From Candidatus Hodarchaeaceae archaeon (GTDB lineage Archaea > Hadarchaeota > Hadarchaeia > Hadarchaeales > Hadarchaeaceae), in assembly GCA_030018135.1 (NCBI GenBank), contig JASEGJ010000003.1, positions 27,083 to 91,082 on the forward strand: a stretch of 64,000 bases of DNA, in the 5' to 3' direction. Below, one piece after another: positions 1 to 7,972 of the stretch (its first letter is position 1; every line of letters begins with the position of its first letter). A model generated the notes under the pieces. The model saw nothing but the letters and a program-made list of their open reading frames with translations. It searched no databases and was not told the origin of the DNA. Made by a program: the position numbers and the translations under genes.

Positions 1-278
1 GGGAACAGGCGGGGATTGCCGCCGTCTTCATCGGGGTCGCGATCGGAAGTTTGCTACCAGCTTGCCCTTTCATCTCCTTCCCGATAATCGCGGGTGTTTA
101 TGCTGCTGGTGCGAGTCTTGTCGGAGTGATGGCTATGCTTTTCGGGTCTGGGCTCGCCTTCGCGTGTCGGGTCACTTGCGATCTCATGTTTTTTAACCCA
201 AAGGTTGCCGGAGCCCGGATGACGCTGTCGTTCTTCGTGGCCGTCGTTGCAGGGCTTCTGGTTTACTTCATCATCTGA
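1..278 (+). CDS. ArsP/DUF318-type permease, C-terminal part (5' truncated by window)
   Basis: The reading frame is open to the window edge (first full codon at 3), so the true start lies upstream; the TTG at 51 is probably internal. The visible 91 residues hold two hydrophobic segments and the signature GSLLPACPFISFPII, a GxLLPxCP motif typical of the second half of DUF318/ArsP-type permeases, which export arsenicals or other small solutes. The next gene, 9 bp downstream, carries the same signature, so the transporter looks split into two half-size proteins. The substrate cannot be told from the sequence. Confidence 0.7.
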   Translation, partial: EQAGIAAVFIGVAIGSLLPACPFISFPIIAGVYAAGASLVGVMAMLFGSGLAFACRVTCDLMFFNPKVAGARMTLSFFVAVVAGLLVYFII

Positions 279-287
279 GGTGAAGCA

Positions 288-839
288 ATGGAGACGAAGG
301 AAAAGATCTACTTGAGCATAGTAATCGCGGCGGTTCTTCTCTACTTGGTGACTTGGCTTTTGGACCCCACGCGAGTCAAAAAATGCGTTGCCGCGAGTTT
401 TTCTGAAGTGAAGAAACTGTTCATCCCTATCTTGGCAGCGATCTTCGCCGGAAGTGTCGCAAAGAACCTTCTGCTGGGAAGCCGTTTCATGAAGATCTTG
501 GGTGGTAAATCCAAGCTGAGGGGGGTAGTTGCGGGGGGGACGCTCGGCAGTCTGTTGCCGCCATGTCCTTACGCCTCCTATCCGTTGATAAAAGGCGTAA
601 GCGACGGAGGAGCCAACTCCCTGAGCACGATGGCGATGCTCCTCGGCCTCACGTCGGTGGCGGTGGGGCGAGTTTTCGCCGGGATCGCGATCTTGGGCCC
701 GGAGATCGAAGGACTCAGAATACTTTTTTCATTTTTGGCAGTGATGCTCGTCGGCACCCTTTGCTTCTACTTTGACCGCGCCTTGGAGGTTAAGAGAAGG
801 TTGCCGCGTGTTCTGAGCCGCGCGAGCGAACCCAAGTGA
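288..839 (+). CDS. ArsP/DUF318-type permease, second half-protein
   Basis: An ATG start 9 bp after the previous stop, preceded by GAGGTGAAGC, gives a 183-residue membrane protein. An N-terminal hydrophobic helix is followed by three or four more. The motif GSLLPPCPYASYPLI near residues 86-100 repeats the GxLLPxCP signature of the upstream gene. Canonical ArsP permeases are single chains of about 300-350 residues with this motif in each half, so the pair probably forms a two-subunit version. It ends in a basic, soluble tail. Function in solute or metalloid export is inferred from the family only. Confidence 0.7.
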   Translation: METKEKIYLSIVIAAVLLYLVTWLLDPTRVKKCVAASFSEVKKLFIPILAAIFAGSVAKNLLLGSRFMKILGGKSKLRGVVAGGTLGSLLPPCPYASYPLIKGVSDGGANSLSTMAMLLGLTSVAVGRVFAGIAILGPEIEGLRILFSFLAVMLVGTLCFYFDRALEVKRRLPRVLSRASEPK

Positions 840-1029
840 TCAAATTCGCTGCCTTAGCTCTACTGCGTGGGGACACTCGCGGTTTTGTTTTCTGGGAGCT
901 AGCATAGTGGCCATCGCATCGGGACCTTAGAGTACTGACAAATTTCCCCCAACGCCGCTGCTATCCGAACCAACGAGAGATGAAGGTAATACTTTTATTC
1001 AAATAGGTAATATCAATTGAGGCGATGCG

Positions 1030-2304
1030 ATGCTCAATTATATGATCGAGAGAATGACTAGGAAAAAAATTGGAAATGTCAAATTTTCCAGAACCAAACC
1101 AGAAATCCCAAATGATAAGGATGAAATCGGTCTATACATCCACATACCATTTTGTAAGGTCCCATGTCCGTTCTGCGCTTACATCCGCTATCCTTGGAAC
1201 CCAAAGCTCGAGCGACCTTACGTGGAGGCCGTGAAGGAGGAGATAAACCTCTACCGGGAGAGGCTAAGCGACGTGAAAATAAACTCTATATACGTCGGCG
1301 GGGGCACCCCAACCATCATGCCTGAGGGCATTGCCGATATCCTCAGACATGCCGAGGACACTTTCGACGTGAGCAGCGACATAGGAGTCGAATCAAACCC
1401 CGATGATTTGAATGAAAAAACCCTTGAGCTTCTGCTTGACGCCGGCGTGAGCAAGCTCAGCATGGGGGTACAGTCCTTCAACGACGAGATCTTAAAAGCG
1501 ATAGGGAGACGAAGCCACGACGCAAAACAGGCGCTTGACGCAATAGAACTCGTCATGGACAACGGTGGATTTGACACTTTCAGCATCGATTTGATGTTTT
1601 CCCTGCCGACCCAGTCCCTCTCCAGTTTGAAGAGAGATCTCGAGATAGCCATCGAAAAGGGCGTGCCGCAGGTCGCAACTTATCCCCTCCTCTTGTTCCC
1701 CTACTGCAAGATGTACCGCGATGAGAAAGAGGGAAAGGTGAAGCTGCAGAACAAAAAAATCGAAAAGTGCATGTACGACACCATCGTGGATTCCTTCACG
1801 GATGCGGGCTATGAACCATGTTCGGTCTGGAGCTTCGTAAAGCAAGGGATAGACAAGTACGGATCGGTCGAACGCGATGAGTACGTTGGGATAGGCGCGG
1901 GGGCGATGAGTTCTGTGAACCAATACTTTTACGCCAACACCGCTTCGATCGAGGAATACACCCGGACGGTAGGGGAGGGAGCTCTACCAATAACGATCGG
2001 GGCAGAGTTCCAGCCGGAGGGCGTCGCGGCGAGATGGCTGTCTATGTCACTTTACGAAACGGGGTTCGACAAGCGCGAGTTCAAAAATCGCTTCAGCATG
2101 GGTGTCGACGAGAAATTTAAATCATTCCTGCGCTGGCTCAAACTCTTTGGGATCATAAAACTCGAAGGAGATCACGTCCAAGTTACAAGGAAAGGTATGT
2201 GCCCCATCCATCTGATGACAAAAACATTCTTGCTCACGTTCATAGCCAAAGCGTGCGTCGCGTGCATGGAAAACCCAAAGCCCCTAAACTTGCAGGTAGG
2301 CTAA
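1030..2304 (+). CDS. HemN/HemW-like radical SAM protein
   Basis: A 424-residue radical SAM enzyme. The cluster-binding CxxxCxxC motif is C42-KVP-C46-PF-C49 inside YIHIPFCKVPCPFC, and YVGGGTPT follows about 50 residues later, both as in coproporphyrinogen oxidase-like HemN/HemW proteins. A Cys-rich tail (CPIHLM then CVACM) closes the protein. Family members include heme chaperones, anaerobic heme-degrading methyltransferases and true coproporphyrinogen dehydrogenases, and the sequence alone does not decide between them. Its position just before the iron-uptake genes hints at heme or iron use. The 190 bp upstream hold no gene; an AT-rich promoter region lies around 985-1015 and TTGAGGCG precedes the ATG. 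Confidence 0.8.
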   Translation: MLNYMIERMTRKKIGNVKFSRTKPEIPNDKDEIGLYIHIPFCKVPCPFCAYIRYPWNPKLERPYVEAVKEEINLYRERLSDVKINSIYVGGGTPTIMPEGIADILRHAEDTFDVSSDIGVESNPDDLNEKTLELLLDAGVSKLSMGVQSFNDEILKAIGRRSHDAKQALDAIELVMDNGGFDTFSIDLMFSLPTQSLSSLKRDLEIAIEKGVPQVATYPLLLFPYCKMYRDEKEGKVKLQNKKIEKCMYDTIVDSFTDAGYEPCSVWSFVKQGIDKYGSVERDEYVGIGAGAMSSVNQYFYANTASIEEYTRTVGEGALPITIGAEFQPEGVAARWLSMSLYETGFDKREFKNRFSMGVDEKFKSFLRWLKLFGIIKLEGDHVQVTRKGMCPIHLMTKTFLLTFIAKACVACMENPKPLNLQVG

Positions 2305-2384
2305 GCGTTGCTTCTCTTCAGTCTTCGGATGGATTTTATTGCAATTGCATATAACAACAACAGTTAAAAACACTTTCACGCTAA

Positions 2385-2404
2385 AAATTAGGCATGCCTA
2401 ATTT
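2385..2404. promoter_or_regulatory. DtxR/MntR-type operator before feoA
   Basis: AAATTAGGCATGCCTAATTT is a perfect 20-bp palindrome with the TTAGGC...GCCTAA half-sites typical of DtxR/IdeR/SirR family iron boxes. It sits about 12 bp downstream of a TATA-like GTTAAAAAC (2363-2371) and 16 bp before feoA, so a bound repressor would cover the transcription start. The matching DtxR-family gene closes the same operon, which suggests iron-dependent autoregulation. Confidence 0.85.
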
Positions 2405-2419
2405 CAAGGAGAGCCGTAT

Positions 2420-2653
2420 TTGAGAAAATTACTCGTTGAGCTAAGAGCGGGCGAGAGTGGCATCATTGCGGGCGTCACAGGCGGGTTTGGGTTGCAACGG
2501 CGTTTGGCAACTTTAGGGATAAAAATCAACAAAAAAGTCCGAATGATCACTGCTCAACCGTTCAGGGGCCCTGTTGTCGTGGAAGTCGATGGGGCCCGTG
2601 TAGCAATCGGCATGGGAATAGCTTGGAAGGTCCTTGTGGAGGTAACAAAGTGA
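2420..2653 (+). CDS. feoA: FeoA, ferrous iron transport accessory protein
   Basis: A 77-residue SH3-like FeoA domain, the usual length for the family, with a TTG start 7 nt after AAGGAGAG. The central LQRRLATLGI and the C-terminal VAIGMGIAWKVLV match the family pattern. FeoA works on the cytoplasmic side with FeoB and is thought to influence its GTPase or assembly. The stop overlaps the feoB start (GTGA), so the two are translationally coupled. The operon begins with a DtxR-type operator and ends with a DtxR-like regulator. Confidence 0.9.
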   Translation: MRKLLVELRAGESGIIAGVTGGFGLQRRLATLGIKINKKVRMITAQPFRGPVVVEVDGARVAIGMGIAWKVLVEVTK

Positions 2654-4356
2654 GAATACTCCTCATGGGAAATCCAAACGTCGGTAAAAGTGTCGTTTTT
2701 TCAAGGCTGACAGGTACCAGCGTGGTCGTGTCCAATTACCCCGGTACCACAGTTGAGTTCACGAAAGGCACGATGAAGATTGGGGAAAAGAAAGCAGACG
2801 TAATCGACGTTCCGGGGACCTATACCTTGGAGCCAACCACAAGGGCAGAAGAAGTCGCAGTTGAGATGCTTAAAGAAGGCGATGTGGTCATCGATATCGT
2901 CGACGCCACAAACTTGGAGAGAAACCTTTACTTAACGCTTCAGCTATTGGAAAAGAAAGTGCCTGTGATCGTGGCCCTCAACTTGTCGGACGAGGCCAAG
3001 CACAAAGGTATAACTATCGATGTCAAGAAACTCGAGAAATTATTAGACGTCCCAGTCGTTCCCACCGTTGCCATCACTGGAGAGGGGCTCAAAAAACTCG
3101 TTTCTCGCCTGCCTGAAGCCAAAGCACATGCTTACAGACACACCGACGAACAAAGATGGGAAAAAGTGGGCAAGATCGTTGAAGATGTCCAATCAGTAGC
3201 GCATCGACATCATACTTTGGCAGAAAGGCTAGGGGATGCAACCGTTAGGCCCTTAACTGGGATCCCAATTGCCATTGGAATAGTTACACTAATGTTCCTT
3301 GTGATACGATTCATCGGCGAGGGATTGATTGCCAATGTGTTTGATCCAGCGTTTGGGGCCTATGAACCCGTAGCGATGAGGATGAGCGAAGCATTAGGTT
3401 CTGGCGGCCTCCTCCATAATATCGTAATCGGAAACCTGATCGATGGCGGGATAGACTTTACGCAGTCCATGGGCCTATTGACTACCGGGATTTTTGTCCC
3501 GTTCGCAATGGTTCTACCTTACGTGTTTGCGTTTTACTTGGTGCTGGGATTTCTCGAGGATAGCGGCTACTTACCAAGGCTAGGTGTACTTGTCGATAGT
3601 GGAATGCACAGGGTAGGGATGCACGGCCTTGCGGTAGTGCCGATGTTGCTTGGCTTAGGGTGCAATGTCCCGGGAGCTCTTTCTTCCAGAATTCTCGAAA
3701 CTCAAAGGCAAAGGTTCATTGCCCTCACGCTCATGGGGATAGCAGTCCCATGCATGGCCCAGCTCGCCATAATCTTCGGGTTGGTAGGTCCCTATGGCAT
3801 CGGAGCTCTGGCGATGGTCTTTGCAACACTTTTTGTGGTATGGGTGGTGATTGGGCTCTTGCTCAACAAGGTTTTGGCGGGCGAAAGTCCGGAGATGTTC
3901 ACAGAAATTCCGCCTTACCGCATGCCGTATTGGGGGGCAACATTGAAAAAGCTGTGGATGAGGATAAGGCACTTTTTGACCACGGCGATCCCCTTCGTGC
4001 TGCTGGGCGTACTTCTTGTGAATGTATTGTATACTTTGGGGATAATCGACTTCATGGGTGATATCGCATCCCCAGTTGTTGTTGGGTTGCTTGGGTTACC
4101 GCCGGCTGCGGCCGGAGCATTGATAATAGGATTTCTGCGCAAAGATGTGGCTGTAGGGATGTTGCTGCCCCTCGGCCTGAGCATGCAACAGCTGGTAGTG
4201 GCCAGCGTGGTACTGGCGATGTACTTCCCCTGTGTCGCAACCTTCGCCATCCTCTTCAAAGAGTTCGGGATAAAAGGCACGATAAAATCTACTTCAATTA
4301 TGATCGGAATGGCGTTGCTAGTGGGGACTTTACTTAGACTTGTACTCGGTGTGTGA
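2650..4356 (+). CDS. feoB: FeoB, Fe2+ transporter with G domain
   Basis: Starting at the GTG that overlaps the feoA stop gives 568 residues; an upstream in-frame ATG at 2623 lies inside feoA and is less likely. The N-terminal GTPase shows G1 GNPNVGKS (7-14), G3 DVPG (53-56) and G4 NLSD (111-114), the last a variant of NxxD. After a linker, residues from about 205 on form a polytopic membrane domain with the FeoB core motifs [11 protein letters not shown] and GLGCNVPGA. The protein is short compared with bacterial FeoB (about 770) but normal for archaeal forms. It imports Fe2+ across the cytoplasmic membrane. The dtxR gene begins 2 bp downstream. Confidence 0.95.
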   Translation: MRILLMGNPNVGKSVVFSRLTGTSVVVSNYPGTTVEFTKGTMKIGEKKADVIDVPGTYTLEPTTRAEEVAVEMLKEGDVVIDIVDATNLERNLYLTLQLLEKKVPVIVALNLSDEAKHKGITIDVKKLEKLLDVPVVPTVAITGEGLKKLVSRLPEAKAHAYRHTDEQRWEKVGKIVEDVQSVAHRHHTLAERLGDATVRPLTGIPIAIGIVTLMFLVIRFIGEGLIANVFDPAFGAYEPVAMRMSEALGSGGLLHNIVIGNLIDGGIDFTQSMGLLTTGIFVPFAMVLPYVFAFYLVLGFLEDSGYLPRLGVLVDSGMHRVGMHGLAVVPMLLGLGCNVPGALSSRILETQRQRFIALTLMGIAVPCMAQLAIIFGLVGPYGIGALAMVFATLFVVWVVIGLLLNKVLAGESPEMFTEIPPYRMPYWGATLKKLWMRIRHFLTTAIPFVLLGVLLVNVLYTLGIIDFMGDIASPVVVGLLGLPPAAAGALIIGFLRKDVAVGMLLPLGLSMQQLVVASVVLAMYFPCVATFAILFKEFGIKGTIKSTSIMIGMALLVGTLLRLVLGV

Positions 4357-4357
4357 G

Positions 4358-4786
4358 ATGCCATCGGTAAGTATCGACGAATATCTGGAAGTCCTGTGGA
4401 CTCTACGGGTCGATAGAAATCAGCCCGGAAAGATAAGGGATGTCGCAAAGTTATTAAAAATCGCGCCGCCAAGTGTGTTCCAAATGTTCGAAAAAATGAG
4501 AATGCAGGGGCTGATTAAATATGACAAGCGCTCTGGGGCAGATTTCACACGAAAGGGAAAGAGGAGGGCCAGACATATTGTGAGAAGTCACAAGCTTGTG
4601 GAAAAACTCCTCGTTGACATCGTGGGCGTTAAACTCGGTGAGGTGGAACGTCCCGCTTGCGGCGCCGAGCATTATCTGCCAGAAGAAGTGGCTGATGCGA
4701 TATGTATTTATTTGAAACATCCGCGCGAGTGTCCACACGGAGATCCGATTCCGAAGGGAAAATGTTGTCCTCAGAGGAAAGTTTGA
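4358..4786 (+). CDS. DtxR/MntR-family metal-dependent repressor
   Basis: A 142-residue protein starting at an ATG 1 bp after the feoB stop. It has an N-terminal winged helix (about 1-65, with VAKLLKIAPPSVFQM as the DNA-reading helices) and a dimerisation/metal-binding region. PACGAEHYLPEEVADAI and CPHGDPIP (about 125-132) are hallmark metal-site segments of DtxR family members. The C-terminal SH3-like domain is missing, as in MntR-type short forms. Together with the palindrome before feoA it probably closes an iron-responsive feedback loop. The tail KGKCCPQRKV adds two cysteines of unknown role. Confidence 0.9.
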   Translation: MPSVSIDEYLEVLWTLRVDRNQPGKIRDVAKLLKIAPPSVFQMFEKMRMQGLIKYDKRSGADFTRKGKRRARHIVRSHKLVEKLLVDIVGVKLGEVERPACGAEHYLPEEVADAICIYLKHPRECPHGDPIPKGKCCPQRKV

Positions 4787-4790
4787 GGGC

Positions 4791-4827
4791 GCCGATATAG
4801 GACCATTGCACAAAAACCTATATTGGC
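4791..4827. repeat. Inverted repeat between dtxR and the DUF134 gene
   Basis: GCCGATATAGG (4791-4801) and CCTATATTGGC (4817-4827) form an 11-bp inverted repeat with one mismatch around a 15-nt loop. It lies 4 bp after the dtxR stop. It could be a terminator hairpin for the feo operon or an operator for the next gene; the right arm contains a TATA-like CCTATATT. The loop includes ATTGCACAA, part of a motif that recurs upstream of other genes in this cluster. Confidence 0.5.
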
Positions 4828-4855
4828 ACGAGTAATTCTCTTCTATGGGGTTAGC

Positions 4856-5203
4856 TTGTACCAATGGCGTCGCGGTCGGCGAGGGGGACCTGGAAGGCCG
4901 ATGAAACCCAGGTTCTTGAGCTTCAGGCCCGAAGCGATAACGTTTATGCCATCCGCTCCAATAGGGCCACCAATCGCGGGCGAGCCGATCTACATGACTT
5001 ATGACGAGTACGAGGCCTTTCGCCTGATTTATCACGAAGGGCTGAACCAGGAGGAGGCCGCCAAGCGGATGAAAATTTCGCGTGGGACGGTGTGGCGCTG
5101 CTTAGAGAGCGCGAGGAATAAGGTTGCCTGCATGCTCGTCGAACGCCGCCCGCTCGTGGTCACGTCTGCACCTCCTCGACCTCCAGAGGAGACAGGCACT
5201 TGA
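4856..5203 (+). CDS. DUF134 helix-turn-helix protein
   Basis: A DUF134-family protein of about 115 residues. The family's N-terminal pattern is recognisable in GRRGGPGRPMKPR, followed by YMTYDEYEAFRLIYHEGL and a sigma-70 region 4-like HTH, EEAAKRMKISRGTVWRCLE. I place the start at the TTG at 4856, which puts the basic GRP motif near the N terminus. An in-frame TTG at 4823 would add 11 residues but falls inside the inverted repeat. DUF134 proteins are uncharacterised presumed regulators that recur beside NifX-domain and Mrp/MinD ATPase genes, as here. The stop overlaps the next TTG start. Confidence 0.85.
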   Translation: MYQWRRGRRGGPGRPMKPRFLSFRPEAITFMPSAPIGPPIAGEPIYMTYDEYEAFRLIYHEGLNQEEAAKRMKISRGTVWRCLESARNKVACMLVERRPLVVTSAPPRPPEETGT

Positions 5204-6039
5204 GCCAAGTCGATAGAATACGGCTCACGGTTTTGGTTGACGATTCCAAGAACCCGATCAGACCCGAACTCACAGCCAAGCACGGGTTGTCCTTCTTCAT
5301 CGAATTGAAAGCTGGCAGACACACAACTAGTCTGTTGCTGGATACCGGGCCGTCCGCCGATGTTGTCCTACAAAACGCTCGGAAGCTCGACATCGATTTG
5401 AGGAAGGTGGATTCTATTTTCCTGAGCCACGGACATTACGACCATACCGGTGGGCTCTTGGGCGTCCTAAAACACATCGGCAAAAAGGTACCTGTGATAG
5501 CCCACCCAGAGGCGCTTGAGCCAAAATTTGCGAGGAGGAAGAAGCGTCTCAAAAAGGCCGGCATCCCTTTTCAAGTTTCAGAGTTGCAGAGATCGAGCGG
5601 CATCTTAACTCTAAAACGGGGGTCGACTTCCGTAGCGCCCGGAGTTTGGGTGAGCGGGGAAATCAAAAGAGTCAGCCCATTTGAAGAGGTAAAGGGGTTC
5701 AAGGTTATGAGGCGGGGCAAACTCGTAGAGGATTACATGCCGGATGATCAGGCTCTTTTCGTGAGGGTCAAGGGCAGGGGGCTGGTGGTCATCACGGGTT
5801 GCGCTCACGCGGGGTTGATAAACACGATCAAGCAGGCGCAAAAGGTAACGGGTTCGAGCGGCGTGTATGCGGTCGTTGGTGGGTTTCACCTAGCTGGAGC
5901 AAGTGCGGGAAGGATAAATGCAACCATTGAGGAGCTCCAGAAAGCTGGCGTGAAAGCTGTCATGCCATGTCACTGCACGGGAAAGAAGGCAATCACAAAG
6001 TTCTCGAAGGTCTTTGGAAAAAAAGTGCAACCAGCTTAG
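5200..6039 (+). CDS. MBL-fold metallohydrolase
   Basis: A 279-residue metallo-beta-lactamase fold protein. The di-metal signature SHGHYDH occupies residues 76-82 and LLLDTGPS (45-52) precedes it; further ligand segments are ITGCAHAG near 200 and PCHCTGKKA near 255. The last resembles the subfamily related to MptA-like/dihydropterin phosphate hydrolases and other COG1237 proteins. The TTG start overlaps the DUF134 stop (TTGA), so the two genes are coupled. The substrate is unknown; COG1237 members often accompany NifX and Mrp genes. Confidence 0.85.
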   Translation: MSQVDRIRLTVLVDDSKNPIRPELTAKHGLSFFIELKAGRHTTSLLLDTGPSADVVLQNARKLDIDLRKVDSIFLSHGHYDHTGGLLGVLKHIGKKVPVIAHPEALEPKFARRKKRLKKAGIPFQVSELQRSSGILTLKRGSTSVAPGVWVSGEIKRVSPFEEVKGFKVMRRGKLVEDYMPDDQALFVRVKGRGLVVITGCAHAGLINTIKQAQKVTGSSGVYAVVGGFHLAGASAGRINATIEELQKAGVKAVMPCHCTGKKAITKFSKVFGKKVQPA

Positions 6040-6073
6040 AACAGGTAATGTAATCATTCTAAGCACCAAAAAG

Positions 6074-6101
6074 CTTTTATAGAATTATGTGCAATAGCAC
6101 A
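6074..6101 (+). promoter_or_regulatory. Promoter with TGTGC-N4-GCACA operator-like palindrome
   Basis: A TATA-like CTTTTATAGA (6074-6083) is followed by TGTGCAATAGCACA (6088-6101), a 5+5 bp palindrome with a 4-nt spacer. It lies 26 bp before the ATG at 6128, at the place expected for the transcription start. The TGTGCAAT core also occurs reversed at 4805-4812 before the DUF134 gene and direct at 11255-11262 before the Mrp gene. That makes a shared regulator, possibly DUF134, plausible. Confidence 0.55.
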
Positions 6102-6127
6102 AATAGTACAAATAGAGGTGGTAACGA

Positions 6128-6391
6128 ATGTGGTGGCCGGGTTTCGGCTGGGGTCGAGGCTGGTTTGGACCTTGGCCAGGCAGAGGGCCTTTTAGCTATC
6201 TGCCCCCATGGCAGAGACCCGGGTGGTGGTTTGGTCGAGGAGCGTGCTGGTGGCTCTTCGGACCTTGGGCGTGGTCGATGTTCGGATACCCATGGAGTGG
6301 ATACCTAGGAACCTACGGGTTTGCTCCGTACGCGATGCCACAGTACCCCTACCAAAGATACGTACCATACCCTTATCCGGGATACTGGTAA
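6128..6391 (+). CDS. Small Trp/Gly/Pro/Tyr-rich protein
   Basis: An 87-residue protein with an excellent AGGTGG Shine-Dalgarno 6 nt before the ATG. It contains about 14 tryptophans plus many Gly, Pro, Tyr and Phe, in repeats such as GWGRGWFGPWPGRG and YPYQRYVPYPYPGYW. It has almost no charged residues, one Cys and no signal peptide. Overlapping frames are shadows. It is not recognisable as a known fold; similar W- and G-rich or DUF5320-like small proteins accompany NifX/MinD clusters. A metal- or surface-binding scaffold is a guess. Confidence 0.75.
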   Translation: MWWPGFGWGRGWFGPWPGRGPFSYLPPWQRPGWWFGRGACWWLFGPWAWSMFGYPWSGYLGTYGFAPYAMPQYPYQRYVPYPYPGYW

Positions 6392-6414
6392 ACAAACAAA
6401 AGGAGGTCAAAAGT

Positions 6415-6732
6415 ATGTGGTGGCCTAGAGGTTGGAGATGTTGGTGGTGGTATATGAATCCATACATGTACCCACCCTACCTACCATACGTGCAAGCGCC
6501 GCAGCAACCCTCGCAACCTGCGCCGCAACCCACGCAGCCCGCAACAGTACCTTACTACCCGCTCCCACCGTTCATGCCTCCTCCACCGACGCCCGAGCAA
6601 GAGATCGAAGCGCTGGAGGCATACAAAAGCGAGCTCGAAGAGGAACTCAAGGGCATCGAGGCGAGGATAAAAGAGTTGAGGGAGTCCCTAGGCAAAGGAT
6701 CCAGCGGTCAACCATCTGAAACCGGAAAGTGA
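6415..6732 (+). CDS. DUF5320-like small protein with C-terminal coiled coil
   Basis: A 105-residue protein preceded by AGGAGGTC 6 nt before the ATG; a longer upstream frame has no such signal. The N terminus WWPRGWRCWWWYMNPYMYPP is Trp/Tyr-rich like its neighbour. A Pro/Gln-rich linker (about 22-60) leads to a charged coiled coil, EAYKSELEEELKGIEARIKE, near residues 67-95. The arrangement (aromatic/glycine N part, Glu/Lys coiled coil) matches DUF5320 proteins, which have no known function. It sits between the W-rich gene and the NifX genes, in one operon. Confidence 0.75.
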   Translation: MWWPRGWRCWWWYMNPYMYPPYLPYVQAPQQPSQPAPQPTQPATVPYYPLPPFMPPPPTPEQEIEALEAYKSELEEELKGIEARIKELRESLGKGSSGQPSETGK

Positions 6733-6736
6733 TAAA

Positions 6737-7102
6737 TTGGGGCTTAAAGTGGCAGTTGCCACGAAGGGGCTCAAAAGCCTAGAGGATGAAGTATCAGATG
6801 TCTTCGGCAGAGCTCGAGCCTTTGCAATAGTCGAGACCGAGGGAGGTCAGATCAAGAACGCAAAAGCTGTGGAGAATCCCGCAGCTTCATACGAGTACGG
6901 AGCTGGACCGATAGTCACAAAAATGCTCGCCGACATGGGAGTCGAGGTCGTGATCGCTGGCGAGTTCGGTATGGGGGTGTCAGTTCTCCTCAAGGATAAG
7001 AATATCCGTGCAGTCAAAGTTAGAGCTGGAACAAATGTCTGCCGGGCCGTGGATAGTGAATTAAGTGAGAAACAAACTTCGGAGCGATTGTCATGCGGGT
7101 AG
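6737..7102 (+). CDS. NifX/NafY-type metallocluster-binding domain protein
   Basis: A 121-residue protein with a TTG start 4 bp after the previous stop. It is a single dinitrogenase iron-molybdenum cofactor domain (RNase H-like fold, PF02579), recognised from the pattern VAVATKG...VSDVFGRARAFAIVE...GAGPIVTKMLADMGVEVVIAGEFG. Such domains bind Fe-S or Mo-Fe/Mo-Cu clusters; no nitrogenase genes are present here, so a nif role is unlikely. The last ten codons overlap the start of the tandem NifX gene in another frame. Confidence 0.85.
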   Translation: MGLKVAVATKGLKSLEDEVSDVFGRARAFAIVETEGGQIKNAKAVENPAASYEYGAGPIVTKMLADMGVEVVIAGEFGMGVSVLLKDKNIRAVKVRAGTNVCRAVDSELSEKQTSERLSCG

Positions 7103-7971
7103 CCATCCCATCAAATAAGCCTGGCGGACTGGATGCTGCGGTCTCCCCCCATTTTGGTCGTTGTGATGTATTCACGATAGTTAAAATTGAAAATGGCAAG
7201 GTAGTGGATGTAAGCGTTGTTGAAAATCGAGGGACACATTTCGGCTTTGGAGCAACACCTGCGGAAATCTTGGTTTCGAACGGCGTAGATGCGGTATTAG
7301 CTCAGGGTATGGGACCTAAGGCCCTGCAGCTCTTGGCACAAAGCGGTATCACAACGTACATGGCCTCGGCTCAAACGGTTGGAGAGGCTGTGCGCGAGCT
7401 GGTCGAGGATAAGGTCAGGCTGGCTACAATCGAGGAAGCGTGCAAAGAAGCAAGAGAACCTTGGTTGCCTCCGGCCCCTATCATGCCCGGTGTGGGGATG
7501 GGGATGGGCCGTGGAATGGGAAGGGGGGGGAGAATGATGGGTCCCTCTCCTTATGGTCCCGCTTACCCACCGATGATCCCCCCAACGCCGTATCCTCCAC
7601 AAATGCCGAAACCTTCTCCCCCACCAACAGGCCGCTTTAAAGTGGGCGTCGCAAGCCAGGGGCCAGGGGGACTCGACGACATGGTATCGCCGATCTTTGG
7701 CAGGTGCCCGAGCTTTACCATCGTCGAGATCGAAGGGAGAGAAATTAAAAATGTAAAGGTGATACCGAATCAATTCGTTTCTACGCCTCGCGGTGTGGGA
7801 ATCGCTGTGGTCCAGATGCTAGCAAGCGAAGGGGTGAAATTTATTTTGGCCGGACGATTTGGCCCTTGGGCATCCTCAACTTCTAGTCAATTCGATATCC
7901 AAATGGTCATGGTCCCGCCCGGCGTGAGGATTAGGGACGCTATCAACCAATACATCATCGGCTCACGCTAG
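7093..7971 (+). CDS. Tandem NifX-domain protein
   Basis: A 292-residue protein with two NifX-type domains (about 1-110 and 185-290). Each begins with VAIPSNKPGGLDAAVSPHFGRC or a similar block and contains the VVQMLASEGVKFILAGRFG-like helix/strand. The joining linker (about 135-180) is rich in Gly, Met and Pro (GMGMGRGMGRGGRMMG, then Pro/Tyr repeats), a possible flexible or metal-binding segment. The FGRC cysteine in both domains could serve as a ligand. The ATG overlaps the previous gene by 10 bp and the next gene starts 1 bp after its stop. Confidence 0.85.
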   Translation: MRVAIPSNKPGGLDAAVSPHFGRCDVFTIVKIENGKVVDVSVVENRGTHFGFGATPAEILVSNGVDAVLAQGMGPKALQLLAQSGITTYMASAQTVGEAVRELVEDKVRLATIEEACKEAREPWLPPAPIMPGVGMGMGRGMGRGGRMMGPSPYGPAYPPMIPPTPYPPQMPKPSPPPTGRFKVGVASQGPGGLDDMVSPIFGRCPSFTIVEIEGREIKNVKVIPNQFVSTPRGVGIAVVQMLASEGVKFILAGRFGPWASSTSSQFDIQMVMVPPGVRIRDAINQYIIGSR

Positions 7972-7972
7972 G

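Noticed and set aside
6087-6308. A 73-codon frame overlapping the W-rich gene
   Set aside because: It starts in the promoter palindrome and is out of frame with the gene that has the Shine-Dalgarno.
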